Below are positions 1 to 8,529 of a DNA stretch of 57,413 bases, piece after piece. The translations under genes and the position numbers were made by a program. Position 1 is the stretch's first letter. Every line of letters begins with the position of its first letter. The stretch spans positions 1-57,413 of the forward strand of contig CAZIPA010000010.1 of assembly GCA_964541085.1 (NCBI GenBank). The letters run 5' to 3'. The stretch is from UBA4644 sp964541085 (GTDB taxonomy: Bacteria > Bacillota > Clostridia > Oscillospirales > Butyricicoccaceae). The notes beneath the pieces were generated by a model that had not been told where the DNA came from, did not search any database, and saw only the letters and a program-made list of their open reading frames with translations.

Positions 1-302
1 ATCATCGCCTCGACATTTTCAGGGGTGGCGTCGTCCTTGACACAGCTGTCGATCATGGCGCCGTTTTCGTAGATGGCAATGACGGGCAGACCCATGACCT
101 TCTGGCTGATGGCCAGACGGCGGGCCTTGGTGGTGTTCAGGGCGCAGAATTTGATCTTGTCGCCATAGGTCTCAGCAAAGGCGTGTACATGGGGCATCAG
201 AGCGGCGCAGGGGACGCAGCCATCGCCATAGAAATCCACCAGGATCTTGCCCGGGGCCTGAAGCACTTCCGCCTCAAAGGTAGTCTTATCCAGTTCCAGC
301 AT
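1..302 (-). CDS. trxA: Thioredoxin of the glycine reductase system (3' end cut by window edge)
   Basis: The first 100 residues of a thioredoxin, truncated by the window edge. The active site lies in a VDFYGDGCVPC context, so the redox pair is CVPC rather than the usual CGPC. GCVPC-type thioredoxins are known partners of clostridial glycine reductase, passing electrons from NADPH via TrxB to the selenoprotein GrdA. The start ATG has an AAGGAGA ribosome site, and the gene sits 35 bp after trxB in the same direction. It is very likely co-transcribed with grdX-grdE-grdB-trxB. The rest of the operon (expected grdA, grdC, grdD) would lie to the left of the window. Confidence 0.9.
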   Translation of the reverse strand, partial: MLELDKTTFEAEVLQAPGKILVDFYGDGCVPCAALMPHVHAFAETYGDKIKFCALNTTKARRLAISQKVMGLPVIAIYENGAMIDSCVKDDATPENVEAM

Positions 303-337
303 TGTAGTAGTCTCCTTTTCGTTGTGTTTTGTAAAAA

Positions 338-1276
338 TCATTTCTTTTCCGAGATAAACTTTTCCGCCTGCATGGCAGCGATCGCACCGTCGGCGCAGGC
401 CGTTACCACCTGACGCAGGGATTTCACGCGGATATCACCGGCGGCATAAACGCCCTCGATGTTGGTGTGCATATCCGCATCGGTGACGATATAGCCCCGC
501 TCCATATCCAGCAGGCCCTCAAACAGGGCAGAGTTGGGATTGTAGCCGATGAAGCCGAACAGACCGAAAATGCCGTCGTCGGGATCGGCGTCGATCCGGG
601 TGAGCTCGCCGGTCTTGACATTCTTCACCACCATGTAGCTCATGAGCTCGTCGCCGCCCACTTCGTCCACCACAGTGTCCCACATAAAGTGCAGCTTGGG
701 ATTCTGGAAGGCCTTTTCCTGAATGGACTTGGCCGCCCGCAGCTCGTTGCGGCGATGGATCACCGTCACCTTGCGGGCAAACTTGGTGAGATACATGGCC
801 TCTTCCACGGCAGAGTCGCCGCCGCCCACCACATACACCTCGAAATCCTCGAAGAAGGAGGCATCGCAGGTGGCGCAGAAGGAAATGCCCTTGCCGATAT
901 ACTTGCCTTCATTCTTGCAGCCGATGGGCTTGGGGAAAGCGCCGGTGGCCACAATCACCGCATGGGCCTGATATTCGCCCTTGACACCGGTGAGCGTCTT
1001 GACCTCGCCGGAAAAATCCACGCTCTTGATGGTGTCGCTCACCCGCTGCGCACCGAAATGCTCGGCCTGTTTGGTCATGCGCTCGATCAGGCTGCGGCCG
1101 GAATCTCCCTCCACGCCGCCGGGATAGTTTTCGATCTCATCGGTGATGGCGATCTGGCCGCCATCCTGTCCTTTTTCGATAATCAGAGTGTCCAGACGGG
1201 CACGGCCCGCATAAAGGCCGGCGGTAAGACCGGCAGGGCCCGCACCCAGAACGATCACATCATAAATCTTGCTCAT
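338..1276 (-). CDS. trxB: Thioredoxin reductase (NADPH, FAD)
   Basis: A 312-aa protein of normal TrxB length. It has the FAD-binding GAGPAG near residues 11-16, the redox CATC at about 134-137, the NADPH-binding GGGDSA at about 151-156 with HRR at 174-176, and a C-terminal AAGDIR FAD motif. It reduces thioredoxin at the expense of NADPH. The open frame extends 14 codons further upstream. The chosen ATG is preceded by AGGAG with 10-nt spacing and starts a typical MSKIYDVIVLGAG N-terminus. It lies between grdB and trxA, so its likely job is to feed electrons to glycine reductase. Confidence 0.95.
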   Translation of the reverse strand: MSKIYDVIVLGAGPAGLTAGLYAGRARLDTLIIEKGQDGGQIAITDEIENYPGGVEGDSGRSLIERMTKQAEHFGAQRVSDTIKSVDFSGEVKTLTGVKGEYQAHAVIVATGAFPKPIGCKNEGKYIGKGISFCATCDASFFEDFEVYVVGGGDSAVEEAMYLTKFARKVTVIHRRNELRAAKSIQEKAFQNPKLHFMWDTVVDEVGGDELMSYMVVKNVKTGELTRIDADPDDGIFGLFGFIGYNPNSALFEGLLDMERGYIVTDADMHTNIEGVYAAGDIRVKSLRQVVTACADGAIAAMQAEKFISEKK

Positions 1277-1411
1277 GTTATGTCGCACTCCTGTTCTCAT
1301 AATAGTTTGATTCTGCAAAGCTGCTCCGGCCTTCCGGAACGGATCGGGAAAAACAACGCTTCCGCCTCTGCGTTTTCTTTCCCCATGCGTCCGGTGAAAG
1401 CCGCAGTCTGC

Positions 1412-1440
1412 CTCTCCCGGAGGACGGGCCTCCGGGAGAG
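1412..1440 (-). other. Perfect 12-bp hairpin between grdB and trxB
   Basis: CTCTCCCGGAGG and CCTCCGGGAGAG form a perfect 12-bp stem with a 5-nt loop, 20 bp after the grdB stop codon. No U-run follows on the minus strand, so it is not a standard terminator. It could act as an mRNA-processing or 3'-stability element that separates the grdXEB part of the message from trxBA (inference). Confidence 0.6.
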
Positions 1441-1459
1441 ACGGGGAATTACGAAAGCA

Positions 1460-2764
1460 TCAGACCTCGAAAATGGTCTGGTCCTCCACGGGCGTAGTCA
1501 GCGCCTCCAGGGCACGGTTGACCAGCTTTTCCCGCAGGGCATATTCGTCCTCGGGGGACAGCGTGGGATTGCCCAGCGGATGGGGAATGGCGATGGTGGG
1601 GACGATTCTGTTGGCGCCCACCGTCATGGAAATCGGGGTGACCGTACACATATGCACCACAGGGATGCCTGCGCGTTCGATCTCTTTGACCATCGTTGCA
1701 CCGCAACGCGTACAGGTGCCTCAAGTCGAGGTCATGATAACGGCATCTACGCCGGCTGCCAGCAGCTTTTTCGCATATTCTGCGGCAAAGCCCTTGGCGG
1801 AAGCAACGGCGGTTCCGTTACCAACAGTGGTATAGAAGAAATCGTGCAGCTTGCCGATCTTGCCTTCCTTCTCAAACTGACGCATCACATCCACGGGAAG
1901 GACACGGTTGGGGTTCTGGTTGGCATACACCGGGTCATAGCCGCCGTGGGCCGTCTCATAGCCCTCGGAGGTCAGCTTCTCCACACCGGCGATGTTGTAT
2001 TCGCCATAGTGAGAGGCAGAAGAGGATTCGATATGGTCGGGGTTGCCCTTGGGGACGATACCGCCGGAGGTGCACAGGGCGATGGTTGCCTTGGACAGAT
2101 CCTTGACGGCGGGATTGGGAGCCACACGGTCAAAGGACGGCATGGGATACTCGGTGACGAAGGGCTTTCCGGCCAGCTTTTTCACCAGCATATCCACGGC
2201 ACGCTTTGCGCCCCGCTCCTTCTCGAAGAAGTTCACACGGACGCCCATGTTCATATAGCCTTCCTCGCAGGAAGCGCCGATCTTTTCGCCCTTCATGATC
2301 TTCAGGGCCAGCTTTGCCATCACGGGAGCGGCCTTGCGCATACCGGCGGCAGAATTGGCGGTGGCCACGATCATGACCTTGTTCTTCAGATCTGCGCCGG
2401 GGTTCTCTTCATACATACCGGTGAGCACGGGAATACCCAGCTCTTCCTTGACGGCAGCGCAGATGTTGGCGCAGGCATAGCCGTAACGGCCGGCGTTGAA
2501 GGCGGGGCCCGCAATGAACAGATCGGGCTTTTCTGCCCGGACCCATTCCAGAATCTGCTCCCTGGCAGCCTTTTCATGCTCGGCAAAGTAAGAGTCGCCG
2601 CAGACGATGGTCTTGACAATCTCGGCCTCGCCCTTCCAGTTCTGGTTCAGGGCCATGCCGGGGCCTACAAAGCCTTCCCGCAGCTCGGGCGCAATGTGTG
2701 CCATTTCTTCGCCGCCGATCTGGGCAAAGAACTGGTTGATATAGTGTACGACACGATAGCTCAT
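1460..2764 (-). CDS. grdB: Glycine reductase component B, selenoprotein subunit (in-frame UGA = Sec)
   Basis: A 434-residue substrate-specific selenoprotein of glycine reductase. It binds glycine as a Schiff-base adduct with the GrdE pyruvoyl group and helps transfer the carboxymethyl moiety to GrdA. The reading frame contains one TGA at 1721-1723, which ordinary gene calling would read as a stop after residue 347. The sequence after it, GTCTRCGATMVKEIERAGIP, is the conserved GrdB continuation, giving the family motif TSTUGTCTRCGA with selenocysteine at residue 348. A hairpin lies directly behind the TGA (separate entry). The start ATG has an AGGAGG site; grdE ends 21 bp upstream. A homologous paralogue (betaine or sarcosine reductase GrdH/GrdF) is possible, but the adjacent grdX-grdE and glycine riboswitch favour glycine. 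Confidence 0.93.
1694..1723 (-). promoter_or_regulatory. UGA-Sec codon and bacterial SECIS-like hairpin in grdB
   Basis: Twelve nucleotides after the TGA (1721-1723), CGTTGC-GGT-GCAACG forms a perfect 6-bp stem with a GGU loop. The apical loop begins 18 nt behind the UGA and starts with G, which fits the general description of bacterial SECIS elements read by SelB. Confidence 0.8.
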
Positions 2765-2785
2765 GGTGTTTCCTCCTTTCCTTGT

Positions 2786-4084
2786 TTATCGGGCGCTGTA
2801 GCAGTTAAAGCCCATCTCGTTGGTGGCGCCGGTGATGACCTGGAGCTCCGCTTCGATAGAGCCGTCCGGCTGGAGAGAGCCTGCGTGGCCGCCGGCAATC
2901 ACATCCACATAATCCAGTGTGCCGATGACCTTGTCCATCTTGGGCAGGACGATCACTTCATTGGCATTGCCGCCGGTGACAACGGCATCCGCCAGCGGGT
3001 CTGCATCCGCCAGAGACTGGGACTTGCCATCCTGACCGGCATATTCGTCGGTGATGATGGTGGTCTTCACGCCCTGAAGCTCGATCTTTTTGGTGTTCAT
3101 AATCAGGTCGGTATCCGGGTTGCCGAAGCCCTCCTGAGACACGATGGCACCGTCCAGATCCAGCAGGCGGCACAGCTTTGCCGTCCAGTCGGAGGAGCGC
3201 TGCTTGTCAGCCAGATAAACATTTTCGTTGGTAATGATGTTGCACACATAGTTCAGGGTCTTGCCGTGTGCCGCAAACAGCTCCGCCACCACGGGGTTGT
3301 TCTGATGATGGTAGGTGGTATTCTTGTCACAGGCGGACACGCAGTTGCCGGACAGAATGGCGCCGTCCATGGTCTCGGTGGGATAGAGAATGGTGGTGAG
3401 AGAGCGCTTGGCATCTACGCCGTAAACATAGGTGTCATGGAGCAGGCCCTGAGACTGCAGCATATGCACATAGGCAACACGGGGCAGATCGGGCAGCTTT
3501 TCGATGCCTTCCTTGATGCCGTAGGTCTCAAAGCTCTGAACCTCATCGGGGGTCAGCTCCCGGGCCAGCTCGCCCAGGAAGGTGGCGGCACGCAGACCGG
3601 CGATGCGCACGGCGTGCTCATACTCATGACGATGCTCCATATAATCGTCCACGGGTTCCGCAACCACCACAAAGTTTTGCAGCTTGCTGAAGGGCGTGTA
3701 CTGTGCGCCGGGGCCGCTCATGTCGATGATGCCCTCCTGGAAGCCCACGATCTTACCGGCGGTCACCACCGCCATGCCCCGCAGCACATGGGTGCGGCCG
3801 GAGCCAACGGTATCCACCTTGGCGATCACACCGGGGAACATTCCGCCGGGGCCCTCCACCTTGACACGGGGCTCGATCACATCCTTCACCGGGGTGATGC
3901 GAACGCTCTCGCCGGGTCTGGCAATGTCAAAGCGGAAGTCCTTGACCCACTGCCGCACATCGTCATCCTGATAGAGGAAGGCCTTCACGGCCTCCGCATC
4001 TACGAAGAGCGTTCCGTTTTCTACCTTGCATTCGTTTGAAAATTGAATGTCGTTAATCTGGATAAAACCCAGTTCCAACTTCAA
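2786..4084 (-). CDS. grdE: Glycine reductase component B, pyruvoyl proprotein
   Basis: A 432-aa proprotein of glycine reductase protein B. In this family the chain self-cleaves at a Cys to make a pyruvoyl-bearing subunit that activates glycine. The cleavage context SGNCVSACDKN is intact, with the likely cleaved Cys at about residue 248. I place the start at a TTG (4084): AGGAGG stands 7 nt before it, and translation from there gives MKLELGFIQI, like known GrdE N-termini. The longer frame would start at a GTG overlapping the ribosome site. It lies 25 bp after grdX and 21 bp before grdB, all in one direction, with no grdA between grdE and grdB. Confidence 0.93.
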   Translation of the reverse strand: MKLELGFIQINDIQFSNECKVENGTLFVDAEAVKAFLYQDDDVRQWVKDFRFDIARPGESVRITPVKDVIEPRVKVEGPGGMFPGVIAKVDTVGSGRTHVLRGMAVVTAGKIVGFQEGIIDMSGPGAQYTPFSKLQNFVVVAEPVDDYMEHRHEYEHAVRIAGLRAATFLGELARELTPDEVQSFETYGIKEGIEKLPDLPRVAYVHMLQSQGLLHDTYVYGVDAKRSLTTILYPTETMDGAILSGNCVSACDKNTTYHHQNNPVVAELFAAHGKTLNYVCNIITNENVYLADKQRSSDWTAKLCRLLDLDGAIVSQEGFGNPDTDLIMNTKKIELQGVKTTIITDEYAGQDGKSQSLADADPLADAVVTGGNANEVIVLPKMDKVIGTLDYVDVIAGGHAGSLQPDGSIEAELQVITGATNEMGFNCYSAR

Positions 4085-4109
4085 AGCGAACACCTCCTTT
4101 TTCCGTTTT

Positions 4110-4523
4110 TCAGAGAATCCTTCTATTACTAAGACCCGAGAGGGCGTCCAGGTCCAGAGCGCCGCAGATCAGGGTATAGTCCACCAGCTGAAAGTCCCGC
4201 AGGATATCTTCCGTCAGCTCCCGCCTGTGGGGCGTGAACTTGTCATAGGTTTCGATGGCAGAGGAGATCAGCAGGGCCTCCTGGGTGTCCATGCCCCGCA
4301 CTTTGCGGGATACGGCAACGGTCTTGTAGGGGGTTTCCCCGGGCTTGACGCTGCCGGACAGAGGATGGGTATACATCCGGTGGCCTGCGTATACCAGATC
4401 CCGCACCCGCACAAGAATTTCCCGATAACCGATCTCCTGATAATCCACTTCATACTGTTCCGGCAGGCACTGCCTGACCAGAGGATTGTTGGTGACAATC
4501 CGGAACTCCGCTGCGCTTTCCAT
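4110..4523 (-). CDS. grdX: GrdX family protein
   Basis: A 137-aa protein typical of the first gene of clostridial grd operons. Its biochemical role is not established. The N-terminal RIVTNNPLVRQ and the middle stretch DLVYAGHRMYTHPLSGS are the features I associate with GrdX. The open frame extends upstream through the riboswitch, but the ATG at 4523 has a good GGGAGG site and is the only sensible start. It is the first coding gene behind the glycine riboswitch. No membrane segment or known catalytic motif is visible. Confidence 0.85.
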   Translation of the reverse strand: MESAAEFRIVTNNPLVRQCLPEQYEVDYQEIGYREILVRVRDLVYAGHRMYTHPLSGSVKPGETPYKTVAVSRKVRGMDTQEALLISSAIETYDKFTPHRRELTEDILRDFQLVDYTLICGALDLDALSGLSNRRIL

Positions 4524-4591
4524 GCTACCTCCCGGGCAAATCCGTGTAAGCAAAAACGGAACGGTATGGCAAAAAAGCCCGTGCCGCCCCG

Positions 4592-4762
4592 CTCTGTTCT
4601 GATACCTGAGAGATTCCCTGTATTGCGGCAGGTTGCTCCTTTGGTGCTTTCGCTCTCCAGAGTGTCGTCCGCTTCCGGTCGGTTTACCTGAGATGTTCAC
4701 CGGCGGCTGGCCGGCCGTCGATTTATTCCGTCGGTTCTGCCCGAAGCAGATTTCCCGGAAGC
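4592..4762 (-). promoter_or_regulatory. Tandem glycine riboswitch upstream of grdX
   Basis: There are two consecutive glycine aptamers. Aptamer 2 (4592-4662) is canonical: P1 CUCUG/CAGAG, then GGAGAG, CACCAAAGGAGCAA, and AAUCUCUCAGGUAUCAGAACAGAG-type core segments. Aptamer 1 (4671-4762) is closed by an 8-bp P1, GCUUCCGG/CCGGAAGC, and contains the equivalent core ACCGACGGAAUAAA and AUCUCAGGUAAA. An 8-nt linker separates them, as in other tandem glycine riboswitches. No convincing terminator was found between aptamer 2 and grdX, so control may be on translation or through P1 itself (inference). Glycine sensing ahead of glycine reductase makes metabolic sense. Confidence 0.92.
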
Positions 4763-4822
4763 TTCCTCCAACTTTTATTTGTCTTTTCGATGATAGAAGG
4801 CGTTGCCCCTAAAATCATGAAT

Positions 4823-4851
4823 ATTATATCGGAAAAATCTGCGGATGTAAA
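4823..4851 (-). promoter_or_regulatory. Sigma-A promoter of the grd operon
   Basis: On the minus strand: TTTACA, 17-bp spacer, perfect TATAAT. The predicted start near 4815 leaves about 50 nt before the first glycine aptamer. It lies between the tRNA-Sec terminator and the riboswitch. Confidence 0.8.
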
Positions 4852-4917
4852 GACCCTCTCCGGGAAAATTGCCGCATCTTTACCGGAAATTCATTTCTTT
4901 TCCGAAAACCGATAAAT

Positions 4918-4956
4918 AAAAAAAGAAGCCACGGCAAAGTCTGACTCTGCCGCGGC
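4918..4956 (-). terminator. Terminator behind tRNA-Sec
   Basis: GCCGCGGCA pairs with TGCCGTGGC (one G-U) and is followed by a T-rich tail. It directly follows the tRNA-Sec CCA and separates the selABC unit from the grd promoter. Confidence 0.8.
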
Positions 4957-4959
4957 CTG

Positions 4960-5056
4960 TGGCGGGAACATGTGGGAATCGAACCCACCTAAGCAGCTCT
5001 TCACCACTCTCACCGGTTTTGAAGACCGGGGGGCACACCAGCACCCATCTGCTCCC
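4960..5056 (-). tRNA. selC: tRNA-Sec (UCA anticodon)
   Basis: A 97-nt tRNA with encoded CCA. The anticodon UCA is at 5020-5022 in a CUUCAAA loop on a CCGGU/ACCGG stem. The D arm can form six base pairs with a UGGU loop, the variable arm is long, and the T arm is GUGGG-UUCGAUU-CCCAC. Length, UCA anticodon and six-pair D stem are hallmarks of selenocysteine tRNA. It lies 88 bp behind selB, so selA, selB and selC form one block beside a selenoprotein gene. Confidence 0.95.
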
Positions 5057-5144
5057 GGATGCGAAAGTCAGTATACCATAGCTTTCCCCAAAAAACAATG
5101 GAAAAATCATTTTTTCCGAACCTTCGCCGCTTTTATTTATTTTT

Positions 5145-7055
5145 TCACAGGCCCTGTCCCAGCCTGCGGATATCTCCTTCTTTTTTCAGCAGCTTGTTTT
5201 TATCGAAATATTCCAGCACCGCCAGAGCATATTTTCGGGAAGTATTCAGCATATCCCGGAACTCCGCCAGGGTCAGCTCGTCCTTTTGGGCAAAATGCGC
5301 CCGGGTCTTTTCCCGGATCTCCTCATACACCTGCCGACAGATACACAGCTGCGGGGTCAGCATCACCAGCTCGCCGCCGGTGACAAGGCTCTCCACCACC
5401 TGCTTGCAGTCGGCCACCTCATTGGGGGCAAAGCCCGCATACACCTCATCCAGACCGGGAGTTTCCAGTCCGGCCTTTCGATAGATTTGCAGCAGCCGCT
5501 CCTTCAGCGCCGTCTGCCGTTTGGTCAGATGAACGGCAAACTCCATCAGGGCATACCGTTCTCCCTCCGTCCGCAGCTTTCCTTCCCGAACCAGCTCCCG
5601 GAGGATGGCGTCGCAGACGGCCTGATCGGTATTTTTGAACAGCTTCTGCCGCAGCTCGGCCACCCGCATTCCCGCATGAAGGGGATTCTGCTTGTGATAC
5701 TGCTCCAGAATGCCCCGGCAGGTCTCCCAGCGGGCATCCAGCACGGAGGATGCCGCATATCTTCCCGGCAACGCCTCCACCAGCCGTCCCGCCGTGCAGA
5801 GGTCCTGAAGCTGTCTTTGCAGCGCTTCCGGCTCCTGATGGAGCTTTGCCGCCAGCTGTTCCGCCGTGGGCAGGGCCAGCGCCTGCTCGGCCACCGTCTG
5901 CACCAGCTTTTCGTCGCCGGAGCCGTTTTCCTTCACCGCCAGCGCCTCCAGCACCCGGAGATCGTTCCGCTTGTGCTTCAGAGGACTGTCGTCCAGAATC
6001 ACGCCGCCGCCGATGGTCTCCAGCGGCGAATAAAACCGCACCACAAACCGGTCACCCGGGCGGGCAGAGATTTCCTCCGGCATCCGCAGCTGGGCATAGC
6101 AGCTTTCTCCCGGCCGCAGCGCATCCCGATCCAGCAGCACCACCTTGCTCAGCCGCACGGAGGAACCGTGGAAAAAGTGAACCTGCGAGCCGGTGAGGAT
6201 GGTTCTGTGGCTCTCCTTGAGATTTTGCAGACGCACATCCAGCATCAGAGAGGTGCGCACCGTCCCCGGCAGGGCAATGGTATCGCCCCGGGCCAGATCG
6301 CTCTTTTTCACACCGGCCAGATTGATGGCCACCCGCTGGCCTGCATAGGCGGTATTGACATCCTTGCCGTGTACCTGCAAATTGCGCACCCGGCACACCG
6401 CCCCGCCGGGGAGAATCTCTGCACCGTCGCCTACGGTTACAGAGCCTTCAATGAGGGTTCCCGTCACCACCGTGCCAAAGCCGTCCACGGAAAATACCCG
6501 GTCGATGGGCAGACGGTAGGGGGCCCGCAGGCTCTTTTCGGCAGCGCCGGCCACCAGCGACTGCAAGGCTGCCTTCAGCTGGGGAATGCCCTCTCCCGTG
6601 GCAGCGGACACCCGGAACACCGGCTTGCCCTCCAGAAAGGTGCCCTGCACCCGCTGGGCAATGTCCTCCTGCACCATGTCGATCCAGTCTGGGTCGGCCA
6701 TATCGCATTTGGTGATGACCACCACGCCGTCCTTGATGCCCAGCAGCTGCAAAATGCCCAGATGCTCCACCGTCTGGGGCATAAAGCCCTCGTCTGCCGC
6801 CACCACCAGCATGGCCAGATCAATGCCGCCCGCACCGGCCAGCATATTGCGGATGAGCTTTTCATGGCCGGGCACATCCACAATGCCCGCCTGTGTTCCG
6901 TCGTCAAAATCCAGATGGGCAAAGCCCAGCTCGATGGTAATGCCCCGCTTTTTTTCCTCCTGCAAACGGTCGGTATCAATGCCGGTGAGGGCCTTTACCA
7001 GCAGCGTTTTTCCATGATCCACATGGCCCGCCGTGCCGATGATTACATGCTTCAT
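5145..7055 (-). CDS. selB: Selenocysteine-specific elongation factor SelB
   Basis: A 636-aa GTPase that delivers Sec-tRNA to UGA codons marked by a SECIS hairpin. The N-terminal EF-Tu-like domain shows G1 GHVDHGKT (about 10-17), G3 DVPGHE (60-65) and G4 TKCD (115-118). Beta-barrel domains follow, and the C-terminal third contains the winged-helix repeats that bind SECIS RNA. Full family length. The start ATG overlaps the selA stop codon (ATGA), indicating translational coupling. Its nearby client is grdB. Confidence 0.97.
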   Translation of the reverse strand: MKHVIIGTAGHVDHGKTLLVKALTGIDTDRLQEEKKRGITIELGFAHLDFDDGTQAGIVDVPGHEKLIRNMLAGAGGIDLAMLVVAADEGFMPQTVEHLGILQLLGIKDGVVVITKCDMADPDWIDMVQEDIAQRVQGTFLEGKPVFRVSAATGEGIPQLKAALQSLVAGAAEKSLRAPYRLPIDRVFSVDGFGTVVTGTLIEGSVTVGDGAEILPGGAVCRVRNLQVHGKDVNTAYAGQRVAINLAGVKKSDLARGDTIALPGTVRTSLMLDVRLQNLKESHRTILTGSQVHFFHGSSVRLSKVVLLDRDALRPGESCYAQLRMPEEISARPGDRFVVRFYSPLETIGGGVILDDSPLKHKRNDLRVLEALAVKENGSGDEKLVQTVAEQALALPTAEQLAAKLHQEPEALQRQLQDLCTAGRLVEALPGRYAASSVLDARWETCRGILEQYHKQNPLHAGMRVAELRQKLFKNTDQAVCDAILRELVREGKLRTEGERYALMEFAVHLTKRQTALKERLLQIYRKAGLETPGLDEVYAGFAPNEVADCKQVVESLVTGGELVMLTPQLCICRQVYEEIREKTRAHFAQKDELTLAEFRDMLNTSRKYALAVLEYFDKNKLLKKEGDIRRLGQGL

Positions 7056-8431
7056 TGCAACGCCTCCGCAGCCGCCCGTACCAGCTCGTCAAAATCCTCT
7101 TCCCGCAGGGTGCGCACATCCAGCAGATACTGCTCCTTATGAATGCGGCCAATGACGGGAATGCTCCGCCGCCGCAGCTTTTCCTCCAGACCGTCCACGG
7201 AAAGGCTGCCGCAGTCTACCTGCACCGCCCAGCCGGGCAGCAGCTGCATGGGCACCGAGCCGCCGCCAACCTGCTCCCGGGCTTCCGTCACCCGGCAGGA
7301 CACTCCGGCCTGCTCCAGCCGCCGGGCCAGCGTTTCCGCCCGTTCCCGCAGGGCCGTCTGAGATACCGACAGCATGGAAAGGGTGGGAATCTCCCGCAGG
7401 GCCTTTTCCGGCTCCAGATAGGCGCAGAGGGTCTCCCGCAGGGCCGCCAGCGTCATTTTGTCCACCCGCACCGCCCGGGCCAGCGGATGCTTTTTCAGCG
7501 CATCCATATACACCTTTTTTCCCAGAATGATGCCCGCCTGGGGGCCGCCCAGCAGCTTGTCTCCGCTGAAGGAGATCACATCCACACCGGCACGGACGCT
7601 TTCCTGCACAGTGGGCTCGTCATGAATGCCCAGCGGCAGCAGATCGGCCAGCGAGCCGGAGCCCAGATCCTGAATCACCGGCAGACCGTGCTCTTTTCCC
7701 AGCGCCACCAGCTCAGAAAGGGAAACTGCCTCGGTAAAGCCCACAATGCGGAAATTGCTGGTGTGTACCTTCAAAAGTGCCCGGGTCTGTTCTCCGATGG
7801 CGGCTTCATAATCCCGAAGGTGCGTCTTATTGGTGCAGCCCACCTCCCGCAGGGTACAGCCGCACTGCATCATAATATCCGGAATGCGGAAGGAGCCGCC
7901 GATCTCCACCAGCTCTCCCCGGGATGCAATCACCTCTCCGTCCCGGCCCAGCGCAGACAGAATCAGCAGCACCGCCGCCGCATTGTTGTTCACCACCATG
8001 GCACTTTCCGCACCGGTAATGCGGCACAGCAGCGCCTCCGCATGGCTGTGACGGCTGCCCCGGCAGCCCTGCTCCACATCATATTCCAGCGTGGAATAGC
8101 CCCGGGCCACATCATAGGCCGCCTGTGCCGCCCGCTGGGAGAGACAGGAACGGCCCAGATTGGTATGCAGCACCACGCCGGTGGCGTTGATAACAGGCCG
8201 CAGCGAGGAACGAGCCGTCTGCTCTGCCCGTGCTCTGGCCTGAAGGCACAGGGTTTCCCGCTGGGGAAGCCGGACACACACGCCCTCCAGAATATCCCGC
8301 CGCAGCGCCTCCAGCTCCTCCCGCAGCGCCTCCCGCACAATCGAGGCGGGGATCTCCGGCGTTTGCAAAAGCTCGCTTCGCAGCAGCTCATCCATCTTGG
8401 GTATGGCCCGCAGCAGCTGTTGTTTTTCCAT
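7052..8431 (-). CDS. selA: L-seryl-tRNA(Sec) selenium transferase
   Basis: A PLP enzyme that converts Ser-tRNA(Sec) to Sec-tRNA(Sec) using selenophosphate. About 459 aa from the ATG chosen, normal for SelA. The PLP lysine is in SFSGDKLLGGPQAG (about Lys292), and the N-terminal part carries INATGVVLHTNLGRS. Start choice: the ATG at 8431 begins MEKQQLLRAIPKMDELL, with AAGGAG 11 nt upstream; an in-frame GTG two codons earlier (8437) is closer to the ribosome site and also possible. It overlaps selB by 4 bp. selD is not in the window. Confidence 0.95.
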   Translation of the reverse strand: MEKQQLLRAIPKMDELLRSELLQTPEIPASIVREALREELEALRRDILEGVCVRLPQRETLCLQARARAEQTARSSLRPVINATGVVLHTNLGRSCLSQRAAQAAYDVARGYSTLEYDVEQGCRGSRHSHAEALLCRITGAESAMVVNNNAAAVLLILSALGRDGEVIASRGELVEIGGSFRIPDIMMQCGCTLREVGCTNKTHLRDYEAAIGEQTRALLKVHTSNFRIVGFTEAVSLSELVALGKEHGLPVIQDLGSGSLADLLPLGIHDEPTVQESVRAGVDVISFSGDKLLGGPQAGIILGKKVYMDALKKHPLARAVRVDKMTLAALRETLCAYLEPEKALREIPTLSMLSVSQTALRERAETLARRLEQAGVSCRVTEAREQVGGGSVPMQLLPGWAVQVDCGSLSVDGLEEKLRRRSIPVIGRIHKEQYLLDVRTLREEDFDELVRAAAEALQ

Positions 8432-8494
8432 ATGCACATTCGCTCCTTCCATGTATCCCGGGTAAAAAGCATACTTCTCTGCTTATTAGGGTAG

Positions 8495-8527
8495 CAAAAA
8501 CCCCCGTCCCTTGTCAAGGGGCGAGGG
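8495..8527 (-). terminator. Terminator-like hairpin upstream of selA
   Basis: On the minus strand an imperfect GC-rich stem centred on CCCTTGACAAGGG is followed by GGGGGTTTTTG. It lies between the orphan membrane reading frame and selA, so it could end the former or act as an attenuator in the selA leader. Confidence 0.5.
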
Positions 8528-8529
8528 CA

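Noticed and set aside
467..4039. A 1,190-codon plus-strand open frame across trxB, grdB and grdE
   Set aside because: It runs antisense to well-conserved genes with known motifs; the His/Gly/Leu-rich translation is the mirror of GC-rich codons and has no ribosome site or family signature.
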